Shown here in pieces: positions 1 through 6,119 of a DNA stretch of 12,240 nt. Position numbers and translations under genes: made by a program. Under the pieces are notes generated by a model that saw only the letters and a program-made list of their open reading frames with translations, searched no databases and was not told where the DNA came from. Location: positions 1-12,240 of the forward strand of contig CAYUKO010000116.1 in the NCBI GenBank assembly GCA_964445375.1. Reading direction: 5' to 3'. The number at the start of each line of letters is the position of its first letter. The stretch's first letter is position 1. This DNA is from COE1 sp964445375 (GTDB taxonomy: Bacteria > Bacillota > Clostridia > Lachnospirales > Lachnospiraceae).

Positions 1-107
1 TGAACTACACTAAACGGAACCTTTATATTATAACCGATATTATTACATTCTAAAATCACGTTATCTTCTGATATATCAACAATTTCGCCCTTAATATATG
101 CGTACAT
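1..107 (-). CDS. ruvA: Holliday junction branch migration protein RuvA, N-terminal part (cut by window edge)
   Basis: Only the first 35 codons are present. The translation begins MYAYIKGEIVDISEDNVILE and continues with an IGYNIKV segment, which is the characteristic start of RuvA: the first strands of the N-terminal OB-fold (domain I). In the family, RuvA binds four-way DNA junctions as a tetramer or octamer and recruits the RuvB ATPase for branch migration in recombinational repair. The ATG at 105-107 is supported by a GAGGT ribosome binding site about 8 nt upstream (near 113-118). The stop codon of the preceding AlbA_2-type gene lies 21 bp upstream, with no terminator between them, so ruvA is either read through from that gene or uses a promoter inside its 3' end. 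I found no convincing one. ruvB would be expected downstream, outside the window. Identification is confident although the fragment is short. Confidence 0.9.
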   Translation of the reverse strand, partial: MYAYIKGEIVDISEDNVILECNNIGYNIKVPFSVV

Positions 108-128
108 ACTCTACCTCAATTCTGTTAT

Positions 129-1598
129 TTAATAATCTGAATATTTTTTCGAAACTTCCCAATATCCCGCATTTGGAGAACCATGGCGGATTAACAGACC
201 TAATTCTCTTAACTTTTTAATGTTGCTTTCCACTTTTCGGGAAGAAATAGCCATATAATCAGCTAATTTTGAAGCCGATAATTTCGGATTATGCTGTAAA
301 TACATGAGAATTAATTTCTGATTCTCCGTTAAATCATAATATGAATTATCATGTAACATAAAATTATCTCCGACCCTATCTCCGACCCTATCTCCGACCT
401 TATCTCCGACCTCTGCATCAAAAGAGTAGAAATTATTGAGAGGTACGATAATTTTGAAGATATCACTTTCATAAAGTGTTGGATTTTCACCAGAATATCT
501 CTTTGAATATTTAAAAAGATTCCTTGTTCCAGAACCAAGTTCATCCGCATTGCCAATTTGATTAAAGAAAGAGGCAATAATAGGATTTTTAGGTGATGGA
601 GCCAGATTATCAGGAGTAATTTCACCAGCTTTTGATGCACGACACGCATTTTCCGTGTACATCTTGTCGTCTTCAATGATAAATTTTGCAATAAAAGAAC
701 TGGAATATTCCCGATGAATCAAAGTATTGGCAAGCATTTCTCTGGCAATTTTATCACGCAAGCTAATATTCACATTATCTTCCAGATAAAATTTATCCCA
801 CAAATGCTTTTGGGCAAATTCCATCAATCTATCATAGCTTTCAATTAAATTAGTCTTTACAATATCCCTATCATCATATCGATCAAGATTAACTTTTCTT
901 AGAATAGCATCTGTTTTGTATGCAGGACAAATTGACTGAATCACTTCGTCTTTGCCTAAAAGCATAACAGCAGCTAAATTATATCCTACTTCACCTGTCG
1001 CATAGTCTTCACAGTAAAGTCCGGCACTTCTTAGTAAAGCATCATCATCCAAGTCTTTCCATGGATGATTAGCACGCTTATTAATCGCTCTCTGTCTGCA
1101 AATTGGCAATAAATCTAATCGCAAATCTTCTTTTTTAACATATTTATAAATTCTTTTCTCTGTAAAAATGTCTTGCTTTCTAATATACATCGCCGCAATT
1201 TGACTTGTTGAAGTAACTTTAACATCAGAATCATCTACTCTGTCATAAATAACCTTTTTATATCTATGAACCTCCGAACTTGCAGGTACATGAATATGAA
1301 TGATAAATTTACCTTTATATTCAATCTTTTCAGGAATCAAGTAAATGGTCGGACTTAAAATATCAGGATTACTAATCATTTTAATAAAATTCTTAATCAT
1401 ATCACGAATACTATTCTCAGGCAGACCAATTACGGTACCATCATCTAATACACCAAGAAAAATATCACCACCATGTCGATTCAAAAAAGAACATACAGTC
1501 TCATAGGTATCAGTTTCAATACCATTTCCACATCTTTTAAATTCGACAGCAATCGTTTCTCCAATTTCAAACAACGCCTCAAGCTTTGATTGCTCCAT
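129..1598 (-). CDS. AlbA_2 / HATPase-type ATP-binding protein with C-terminal winged helix (putative transcriptional regulator)
   Basis: This 489-residue protein has the layout of the AlbA_2 (formerly AAA_4) family of putative regulators. Residues about 10-125 match the AlbA_2/Schlafen-like domain, with an EFK motif at 19-21 and GGDIFLGV at 43-50. Residues about 285-385 match the HATPase_c_4 region, with REMLANTLIHREYSS and later NQIGNADELGSGTRN. Residues about 420-489 look like a winged helix (LTENQKLILMYL, then a recognition-helix-like segment ending RELGLL). A linker at 397-411 repeats VGDR/K and is encoded by a 12-bp tandem repeat. The ATG at 1596-1598 has a strong AGGAGG site. In the family the AlbA_2 domain is thought to bind nucleic acid; the exact target is unknown and some members sit near defence genes, which is not evident here. 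The gene has its own leader after a terminator and precedes ruvA by 21 bp. Confidence 0.85.
   Translation of the reverse strand: MEQSKLEALFEIGETIAVEFKRCGNGIETDTYETVCSFLNRHGGDIFLGVLDDGTVIGLPENSIRDMIKNFIKMISNPDILSPTIYLIPEKIEYKGKFIIHIHVPASSEVHRYKKVIYDRVDDSDVKVTSTSQIAAMYIRKQDIFTEKRIYKYVKKEDLRLDLLPICRQRAINKRANHPWKDLDDDALLRSAGLYCEDYATGEVGYNLAAVMLLGKDEVIQSICPAYKTDAILRKVNLDRYDDRDIVKTNLIESYDRLMEFAQKHLWDKFYLEDNVNISLRDKIAREMLANTLIHREYSSSFIAKFIIEDDKMYTENACRASKAGEITPDNLAPSPKNPIIASFFNQIGNADELGSGTRNLFKYSKRYSGENPTLYESDIFKIIVPLNNFYSFDAEVGDKVGDRVGDRVGDNFMLHDNSYYDLTENQKLILMYLQHNPKLSASKLADYMAISSRKVESNIKKLRELGLLIRHGSPNAGYWEVSKKYSDY
365..412 (-). repeat. Four tandem 12-bp repeats inside the AlbA_2 gene
   Basis: Four consecutive 12-bp units (365-376, 377-388, 389-400, 401-412) read TATCTCCGACCC or TATCTCCGACCT on the plus strand, differing only in the last base. 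On the coding strand each unit gives Val-Gly-Asp-Arg/Lys, so the array forms a hydrophilic linker between the HATPase-like region and the winged helix. Because 12 is a multiple of three, gain or loss of a unit by slippage would keep the gene in frame and only change linker length. Similar VGDK/VGDR strings occur in other members of this family, from memory. Confidence 0.95.
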
Positions 1599-1651
1599 AG
1601 TGCCCTCCTGATACTTTAAGATTATGTAAATATTCGTAATTATGTTCTTAC

Positions 1652-1676
1652 GGTCTCAGCAGCAAGTGCTTCGACC
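1652..1676 (-). promoter_or_regulatory. Small hairpin in the leader of the AlbA_2 gene
   Basis: Within the leader, GGTC (1673-1676) pairs with GACC (1652-1655) on the minus strand, and an inner AGC-ACTT-GCT can pair as well. The sequence just downstream toward the gene carries two copies of ATTATGT on the plus strand (1621-1627 and 1639-1645), 18 bp apart. These could be an operator or leader structure for autoregulation, but no known riboswitch class was recognised. Confidence 0.3.
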
Positions 1677-1696
1677 TATCCTAAATAGTTACAAAT

Positions 1697-1705
1697 ATTC
1701 TATCA
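1697..1705 (-). promoter_or_regulatory. Candidate extended -10 promoter for the AlbA_2 gene
   Basis: On the minus strand the sequence TGATAGAAT gives an extended -10 (TGn followed by TAGAAT, 5 of 6 consensus bases). No good -35 is visible because the upstream DNA is the U-tract region of the preceding terminator. Initiation here would give a 5' leader of about 90 nt before the ATG at 1598. The position between a terminator and the gene supports it; the missing -35 weakens it. Confidence 0.4.
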
Positions 1706-1710
1706 TATAA

Positions 1711-1755
1711 AATAAAAAAAGAAAAGAGAAAAGAAAACATATGTTTCCCCTCTCC
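1711..1755 (-). terminator. Rho-independent terminator after the GNAT gene
   Basis: Read on the minus strand, GAGAGGGGAAAC and a complementary TTTTCTTTTCTC arm can form a stem of about 11-14 pairs (with three G-U pairs and one bulge) around a CATATG centre at 1726-1755. It is followed by a T-rich run at 1711-1725. It starts 8 bp after the stop codon of the GNAT gene and is the only clear intrinsic terminator seen in the window, so it separates the long gene run from the AlbA_2-ruvA unit. Confidence 0.75.
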
Positions 1756-1762
1756 TTACATG

Positions 1763-2227
1763 CTAATCAGGTAATTCCATCTCATCATTCATTTTAACAA
1801 AACCATATTTCTCATACAATGGCCGCCCCATATCCGTCGCTTCCAGTGATATAGCAGATATTCCTCTGCTTTTGGCTTCCTTTACAAGCTGGTCTAAAGT
1901 CCTGTATGCAATTCCTTGTCTGCGATATTCCGGATTCGTATACATATTCATAATGTACGCCTTTTTTCCTGTAGGATTATGAAAGGTTGGCATGACACCA
2001 AAAAAGCTAACGCCACCTGCGCCGACCACTTTTTCATCATCACATACCAGATAAGCGACATGTGTGTCATCTTTTAACGCTTTTTGATAATAGGTACGAG
2101 ATTGTACTTCAACCTCGGACATATCTACGATATCGGATAATTTATTGGCAGCTCTTAAGACCATGATTCTTGTTTTTACTAATAACTCTAAATCATCAAG
2201 TGTTGCCTTTTTGTATGTGAGTTCCAT
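1763..2227 (-). CDS. GNAT family N-acetyltransferase (154 aa)
   Basis: The protein has the normal length and order of a single GNAT domain. Motif A, the acetyl-CoA pyrophosphate-binding loop, is YRRQGIA at 101-107, preceded by the strand IMNMYTNPE. Motif B is visible as LEATDMGRPLYEKYGF at 128-143. GNAT enzymes move an acetyl group from acetyl-CoA to an amine of a small molecule or protein; the substrate here cannot be told from sequence. The ATG has a GGAG site 8 nt upstream. A promoter-like TTGACG/TATTAT pair lies in the 3' end of the truncated VOC gene just upstream, and a terminator follows, so this gene can probably be transcribed alone. Confidence 0.88.
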   Translation of the reverse strand: MELTYKKATLDDLELLVKTRIMVLRAANKLSDIVDMSEVEVQSRTYYQKALKDDTHVAYLVCDDEKVVGAGGVSFFGVMPTFHNPTGKKAYIMNMYTNPEYRRQGIAYRTLDQLVKEAKSRGISAISLEATDMGRPLYEKYGFVKMNDEMELPD

Positions 2228-2266
2228 GCTATCGCTCCATTTCTATTTTAAGTGTTACTATAGTAT

Positions 2267-2296
2267 ATAATATCTATTTTTCTGTAAGCTCGTCAA
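2267..2296 (-). promoter_or_regulatory. Candidate sigma-A promoter for the GNAT gene at 1763-2227
   Basis: On the minus strand TTGACG (2291-2296, 5 of 6 with TTGACA) and TATTAT (2267-2272, 5 of 6 with TATAAT) are separated by 18 bp. The -35 lies in the last codons of the VOC reading frame and the -10 just past its stop codon. The expected start near 2260 leaves a leader of about 33 nt that contains the GGAG site. A second -10-like TATACT overlaps immediately downstream. Confidence 0.5.
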
Positions 2297-2549
2297 CTGC
2301 TGATTTGCTTCCAAGACGAAATGCAATATGAGCATAGCCAGTACGTGCCAGATCTTTTTCTTCGTCTGTCATATTAGGCTTATTCATAATTTCCAATCTT
2401 GTCCCATGTTCAAAGGTCAAAAAATAAGAGCGAAAACCGGTTGTTTTATTATGATAACCATTATTAGATGTTGCATGAAAATATTTAACAAAAAAATCTC
2501 TTGTATCTTCTAATGCATTCACATACATTGCAATATGTTCTATGTACAT
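2274..2549 (-). CDS. VOC (glyoxalase/bleomycin-resistance) family protein, C-terminally truncated
   Basis: The 91 residues match the start and middle of a VOC-fold protein of the lactoylglutathione-lyase-like type: IEHIAMYV at the start, GFRSYFLTFEHGTRLEIM in the middle and GYAHIAFRLGS later. Residues H5, E53 and H74 sit where three of the four metal ligands of glyoxalase-like members fall. Family members are usually about 125 residues and end with a YYES...GNQIEIT-like strand that supplies the fourth ligand (Glu). Here a TAG stop follows VDELTEK, so about 35 residues are missing, and the 46 bp to the next gene do not encode them in any frame. The start has a good GGAGG site. The gene is probably a relic, though the ORF itself is intact; the substrate is unknown. 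Confidence 0.75.
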   Translation of the reverse strand: MYIEHIAMYVNALEDTRDFFVKYFHATSNNGYHNKTTGFRSYFLTFEHGTRLEIMNKPNMTDEEKDLARTGYAHIAFRLGSKSAVDELTEK

Positions 2550-2569
2550 AATCTTTCCTCCGACAAAGT

Positions 2570-2637
2570 TTAATCAAAGTTATAAAAGCGTTCTGTTTCA
2601 CGATTGCGATATTCATGTTTTTCATAATATCCTATTC
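2570..2637 (-). pseudogene. Possible C-terminal remnant of a GNAT acetyltransferase
   Basis: Between the LD-carboxypeptidase stop codon and the VOC gene, one frame reads IGYYEKHEYRNRETERFYNFD (written here as IGYYEKHEY then RNRETERFYNFD) and then stops at 2570. A YEKxxYRxxxxxRFY ending is typical of the last strands of GNAT enzymes (the FYEK-GF region of motif B onward). There is no start codon or acetyl-CoA-binding loop in this frame, so if it is real it is only the tail left after a deletion. The stretch is very short and the match could be chance. Confidence 0.25.
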
Positions 2638-3486
2638 TTAAGTTTCTGATAAATGTAATTCTTTTCCAATGATAATTGCTTTGGAATCCGTTCCATGACC
2701 GATGTCTTTTGTAACCGCAATCGGTACGTCTTTTCCAGCTATTTCCTTTACAAGTGTTTCTATTGACGGAATGCACTTTGCGGATTCCATTTCTGTGAAG
2801 GTTCCTAACAAAATACCGGCCACTTTTTCAAAAGCACCTAATTGCTGTAATTGGCATAAGTATGTTTCCATTTTAGCAACGGTTCCGGAATAGCTTTCCA
2901 ACAATAATATTTTATCTGTTAAGTCTGGCATATACTCGGTCCCAGCTAATTTCAAAAAACATCGTATATTTCCACCTACCACAATTCCGCGCATTTCTTT
3001 TTGTTGAATAAAATGATACTTTATTTGAAACAAGTCATTTGCTTTATTTATGAAAGTATTTTGAAAATTTCTAAGCTGCTCTTCCTTATGGTCGTAAATC
3101 AAATTTCGAATTTGATATAAAACGGATTCTTTTCCGGTTTTGGCATAAATAGCATTGATTATTGTTGTTAAATCACTATAGCCCCAGAACATCTTTGGGC
3201 TTTGGGCAATGATTTTGTAATCCAGATATGGTAATACACCATTTGCAACATCTCCACCTGAAATATCAAAAATTCCTTTTATTTCATCATTTATAAAAAA
3301 TTGCATCAGTGCTTTTGCGCGTTCTTTGGCTGTACCGCTGAAAATATCTTCTTTTTCATAAATATAATCACTGAATACGGGATGAAGCCCAATGGATAAT
3401 AGTGTGTTTTCTAAATATTTTATTTTTTCACGATATGCTTGTTTCTGTCCATTTGAACAACAGACAATACCAATCTTATTTCCCAT
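2638..3486 (-). CDS. S66 family LD-carboxypeptidase / MccF-like peptidase
   Basis: The 282-residue protein has the features of peptidase family S66 (LdcA/MccF). The putative Ser-Glu-His triad is visible: nucleophile S104 in WGYSD, E197 in LLLES and H264 in IGHGTDSKA. It begins with the usual strand KIGIVCCSNG and has FDISGGD at 73-79 and GGNIRCF at 171-177. No signal peptide or membrane segment is seen, so it should be cytoplasmic. In the family LdcA removes the terminal D-Ala from muropeptide tetrapeptides during peptidoglycan recycling, while MccF cleaves microcin C-type peptide-nucleotide toxins; sequence alone does not decide. It is slightly shorter than the usual 300-330 residues but all core motifs are present. 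The start has an AAGGTGAT site about 10 nt upstream. It lies 18 bp after the LprI-type lipoprotein gene, which suggests co-transcription and a shared peptidoglycan theme. Confidence 0.87.
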   Translation of the reverse strand: MGNKIGIVCCSNGQKQAYREKIKYLENTLLSIGLHPVFSDYIYEKEDIFSGTAKERAKALMQFFINDEIKGIFDISGGDVANGVLPYLDYKIIAQSPKMFWGYSDLTTIINAIYAKTGKESVLYQIRNLIYDHKEEQLRNFQNTFINKANDLFQIKYHFIQQKEMRGIVVGGNIRCFLKLAGTEYMPDLTDKILLLESYSGTVAKMETYLCQLQQLGAFEKVAGILLGTFTEMESAKCIPSIETLVKEIAGKDVPIAVTKDIGHGTDSKAIIIGKELHLSET

Positions 3487-3504
3487 GATTCCTATATCAC
3501 CTTA

Positions 3505-4560
3505 TTATTTTAAATATTCGATTAATTCCTCACAGCGTTCCATGGTAAGTGTCGCCAATGTTTCGTTGTAAGTCACGGATGCCAAAGAACCACCTTCATA
3601 TTCCGAGCTTGCCTCTTTTGCTTTTGTCTCTTTTTCAGAAATCCACTCTCGCTGCTCGGCAAGAATTTTGTTATACTCTTCTTCCTCTGTATTATAACGA
3701 ACTAAATTCCAGATATAGTTCAGGCAATCATCACTAATCTCATACATAGCTTCGGAATACTCGACCATTTCTAGGGTATTGGTTGCTTCGGAAAGCTGAT
3801 TATTATATTCGTCATATGAATACTTATAGCTTTCCAATGTCATCTGCGCATCTTCGAAAGGAGTACGTCTTTCATAAGAATAAATGCCATATTCATTGGT
3901 TTCATCTACAATAGCAATCATATCAAGCTCTGTCTTGTCCTCGTTTGCTATAGACAACCAAAATAGCACTTCTTCCGAAAGCTCACTTACAGGTGTTCCC
4001 GGAAGATAAATGGTAAACGTATCGGTTCCACCTAAACAGTAAGAACCAGTATAAATCCAGCGGATATTGTCCGAAATCTCCTCTGTATCCACTGTTTCAT
4101 CATAGGAAATATCTGCAAGCTTCATGGAATAAGTATAATCGTTTATTTTGGTAAGGTCAGAGAAATGACCAGAATATGAGCAACAATAAATAGTGCCATC
4201 TTCATATCCTTCACCGATAGATCCCATATCTGAGTCATGGAAGTTTCCAGTAAAATAACCATCTTTTTCAATCGTAAATTCTTCTGACCAGCCGCCAGCG
4301 CCACTACAAAATTCAAACTGTCGCTTTGCCAAATCTGCAAACGTGAAATCCGTTGATTCGGTAGCTTCTGATGGGGTAACTGTCATTTCTGTTTGTTCCA
4401 TTTCGGATTCTGTTACGGCATTTTCTTTTTCAGGTATATTCTCATCTTCCTGCGTTAATTCAAACTGCTCATATGGTACTTCTGTGGAAGATGTTGAACT
4501 GCATCCTGCAACATTAATAAAAAATATTGTTAATGTAATAAATAATAATCTGTTTTTCAT
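3505..4560 (-). CDS. Secreted lipoprotein with C-terminal LprI (lysozyme inhibitor-like, DUF1311) domain
   Basis: The 351-residue product starts MKNRLLFITLTIFFINVAGC: a basic N-terminus, hydrophobic core and a VAGC lipobox, so C20 should be lipid-modified and the protein anchored on the outer face of the membrane. Residues 21-70 form an acidic, Ser/Thr/Glu-rich linker. A middle domain (about 71-230) with GAGGWSEEFTIEKDGYFTG and GTIYCCSYSGHF is unassigned; I recall similar segments in other Clostridia lipoproteins. Residues about 265-349 match the LprI domain: the hallmark LAEQREWISEKETKA, then YEGGSLASVTYNETLATLTMER. In Mycobacterium tuberculosis LprI inhibits lysozyme; the domain is otherwise found in many envelope proteins of unknown role. 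The start has a GGAGA site. The S66 peptidase gene follows after 18 bp. Confidence 0.85.
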   Translation of the reverse strand: MKNRLLFITLTIFFINVAGCSSTSSTEVPYEQFELTQEDENIPEKENAVTESEMEQTEMTVTPSEATESTDFTFADLAKRQFEFCSGAGGWSEEFTIEKDGYFTGNFHDSDMGSIGEGYEDGTIYCCSYSGHFSDLTKINDYTYSMKLADISYDETVDTEEISDNIRWIYTGSYCLGGTDTFTIYLPGTPVSELSEEVLFWLSIANEDKTELDMIAIVDETNEYGIYSYERRTPFEDAQMTLESYKYSYDEYNNQLSEATNTLEMVEYSEAMYEISDDCLNYIWNLVRYNTEEEEYNKILAEQREWISEKETKAKEASSEYEGGSLASVTYNETLATLTMERCEELIEYLK

Positions 4561-4622
4561 AAATTCTCCTATTGCCTGTATATTGTGTATGGCATGTTGT
4601 CACTTATGTTATGTGAGAAATT

Positions 4623-5213
4623 TTATTTTAAATTATATACATCCAGAACTCCCTGATATCTCTTCATACTGATTAGTTTAGAGGTATTGATAGCCTTATG
4701 TTCTTCAAATACTTCAATAAAAGGATTCATTGCTATTGAGGTATACTTTTCAGGCATAATAAAATACTGTATTGTTTTATTTCTTTTATGTATCCATACA
4801 AAGGAAATGTAATGGTCCTTTTGTTTTATGAATTTCCAATCGGTAAGTCCATAATATTCTGGTGTTAGGTGGATTGTTATTTCTTCTCCTGAATACATTG
4901 ACTCTAACATTTTTGACAATTGTGAGGCATTCTCAAGCACTTGGATATTTCCACGATAGGTTACCGCATACGAAACATATATGGATTCATCTTTTTTTCC
5001 TTTATTTTTATTGCCTAAATACAAGTACATTGCGACTGCTGACACGAATAATATAATACCCAAAATACCTATAAATACAAAAACAATCAAACCTTTTAAG
5101 GGCAAACCTTCTTCCATACCTGTATATAATCCCATAGCAGCAAAACAAATAAATGCAATACCACCAAGGAAAGCAAATAACTTAAATAAGCCAAAACTTC
5201 TTTTAATAAACAT
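4623..5213 (-). CDS. Two-helix membrane protein with soluble C-terminal domain, unknown function
   Basis: I do not recognise this 196-residue protein as a named family. Two hydrophobic helices are clear, at about 9-30 and 41-66, joined by a short TGMEEGLPLK loop and followed by a basic stretch (NKNKGKK) that should stay in the cytoplasm. The remaining 120 residues look like a small beta-rich domain (YVSYAVTYRGNIQVL, EEITIHLTPEYYGL, HYISFVWIHKRNKTIQYFI). The layout, two N-terminal helices then a basic patch and a soluble domain with a VWI-K-R-N-like strand, resembles that of the protein at 8152-8682 in the same run, although direct similarity is weak. The start has a GGAG site 8 nt upstream. 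It precedes the lipoprotein gene by 62 bp. Codon use gives no hint of a different origin from its neighbours. Confidence 0.72.
   Translation of the reverse strand: MFIKRSFGLFKLFAFLGGIAFICFAAMGLYTGMEEGLPLKGLIVFVFIGILGIILFVSAVAMYLYLGNKNKGKKDESIYVSYAVTYRGNIQVLENASQLSKMLESMYSGEEITIHLTPEYYGLTDWKFIKQKDHYISFVWIHKRNKTIQYFIMPEKYTSIAMNPFIEVFEEHKAINTSKLISMKRYQGVLDVYNLK
4632..4637 (-). promoter_or_regulatory. Consensus -10-like TATAAT upstream of the lipoprotein gene
   Basis: A perfect TATAAT lies on the minus strand in the last codons of the preceding membrane-protein gene, about 70 bp before the lipoprotein ATG. No matching -35 was found at 16-18 bp. A GTGACA with a TATACA at 15-bp spacing lies a little further downstream and is equally weak. 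In AT-rich DNA such hexamers arise by chance, so this is a low-confidence candidate. Confidence 0.2.
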
Positions 5214-5292
5214 TATGAATTCTCCTGTTTGTTCGTTATTCTTTTGTACTTTTCTAATGAATCATATCATAGCTCATTACATCTTTTTTATT

Positions 5293-5721
5293 TTACATCT
5301 TATTTTTATTCATCATGCTTTTACCTGCGATTATCATGACCACTGCCACAAGTAGAATAGGAATACCAATTCCTATCGGAATGATAATAATCATCATTTT
5401 CAGCATATTTGCATTTTCGGAAGGAATTCCGTATCCTGTTATGATAAGCATAATCAGAATCGATATTACAAGGAAAAAGATTCCTAATTCAAACAGCTTT
5501 TTTCCTGTTATGTATTTTTGACCTGTGGGAGTCCATTCCTTTGGCATAGGAAGAACCCTTCCTTCTTGCTGGCGCTGTGCATATATTTTTTCGACTTCCA
5601 GTTTGGATATGGAAAGGTCTGCACCGGTTCTTTCATGATAATATAGGATAGCTTTCTGAATATCTTGTGGCGTAAAATTTTTATAAATGTATTCCCGTAT
5701 TTCATTGGTATTCATAGACAT
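5293..5721 (-). CDS. Small two-helix membrane protein with helical N-terminal domain, unknown function
   Basis: This 142-residue protein has no family I can name. The first 70 residues are soluble and mostly helical, with TPQDIQKAILYYHERTG followed by a charged segment (LEVEKIYAQRQQEGR). Two membrane helices follow at about 76-97 and 107-131, and the tail is short and basic (GKSMMNKNKM), so both ends should be cytoplasmic. The start codon at 5721 has AGAGGT 8 nt upstream, in the short gap after the preceding gene's stop; an ATG two codons further in is also possible. The 19-bp gap to the gene before it suggests one transcript. A 79-bp gap follows, containing a TAATGA/TCATTA inverted repeat but no T-run, so no terminator. 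Confidence 0.72.
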   Translation of the reverse strand: MSMNTNEIREYIYKNFTPQDIQKAILYYHERTGADLSISKLEVEKIYAQRQQEGRVLPMPKEWTPTGQKYITGKKLFELGIFFLVISILIMLIITGYGIPSENANMLKMMIIIIPIGIGIPILLVAVVMIIAGKSMMNKNKM

Positions 5722-5740
5722 TTTTATATACCTCTTCTGG

Positions 5741-6079
5741 TTATAATGCTAAATCAGGAATGGAAATATTTCCTTTTTTAAATTCCTTTACTCGTTCTTT
5801 ATGCTTTGCAAGATTTTCTTTTCCATATTTCTGTAGACTGTTGCGTAAGTGCTTGGTAATTCTAAAATAGGTATAAACCGCAAAAACGCCTATAAGAGTC
5901 AAAAATCCTACAAAAATAATATTACCTAAGATTAAGAGTATGATATCATCAGATGTCCTTTTTTCCATTGCATTATCTACTAGTATTATCTCAAATAAGC
6001 AAGCAAAAAAGAGCAGGATAATACTACATATTAAGCTGATTTTTTTGGTTTTAAATTTAATTTCTTTTTGATTACTCAT
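5741..6079 (-). CDS. Very small two-helix membrane protein, unknown function
   Basis: The 112-residue product carries a basic N-terminus (KFKTKK), a membrane helix at about 14-35, a short acidic loop with DNAMEKRTSDD and a second helix at about 46-72, then a strongly basic tail of some 40 residues (RITKHLRNSLQKYG, KHKERVKEFKKG). By the positive-inside rule both ends are in the cytoplasm. I do not recognise a family. The ATG has an AAGGAT site about 11 nt upstream, which is somewhat far. It lies 40 bp after the DUF6273 gene and 19 bp before the next membrane protein, so it appears to be part of the same transcript. Confidence 0.68.
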   Translation of the reverse strand: MSNQKEIKFKTKKISLICSIILLFFACLFEIILVDNAMEKRTSDDIILLILGNIIFVGFLTLIGVFAVYTYFRITKHLRNSLQKYGKENLAKHKERVKEFKKGNISIPDLAL

Positions 6080-6119
6080 GTATTTTATTTATCCTTATTT
6101 ATGTATTTTTTCTAATCCG

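Noticed and set aside
365..412. Short repeats considered as a CRISPR array
   Set aside because: The units are 12 bp and directly adjacent with no spacers, and they lie within a coding frame that reads through them.
329..691. Alternative minus-strand reading frame of 120 codons inside the AlbA_2 gene
   Set aside because: It lies wholly within a well-matched protein family gene. Its apparent repeated SEIG segment comes from the same 12-bp repeat read in another frame.
5214..5292. TAATGA/TCATTA inverted repeat in the gap between two membrane-protein genes as a terminator
   Set aside because: The stem is only six weak pairs with a 13-base loop and is not followed by a T-run.
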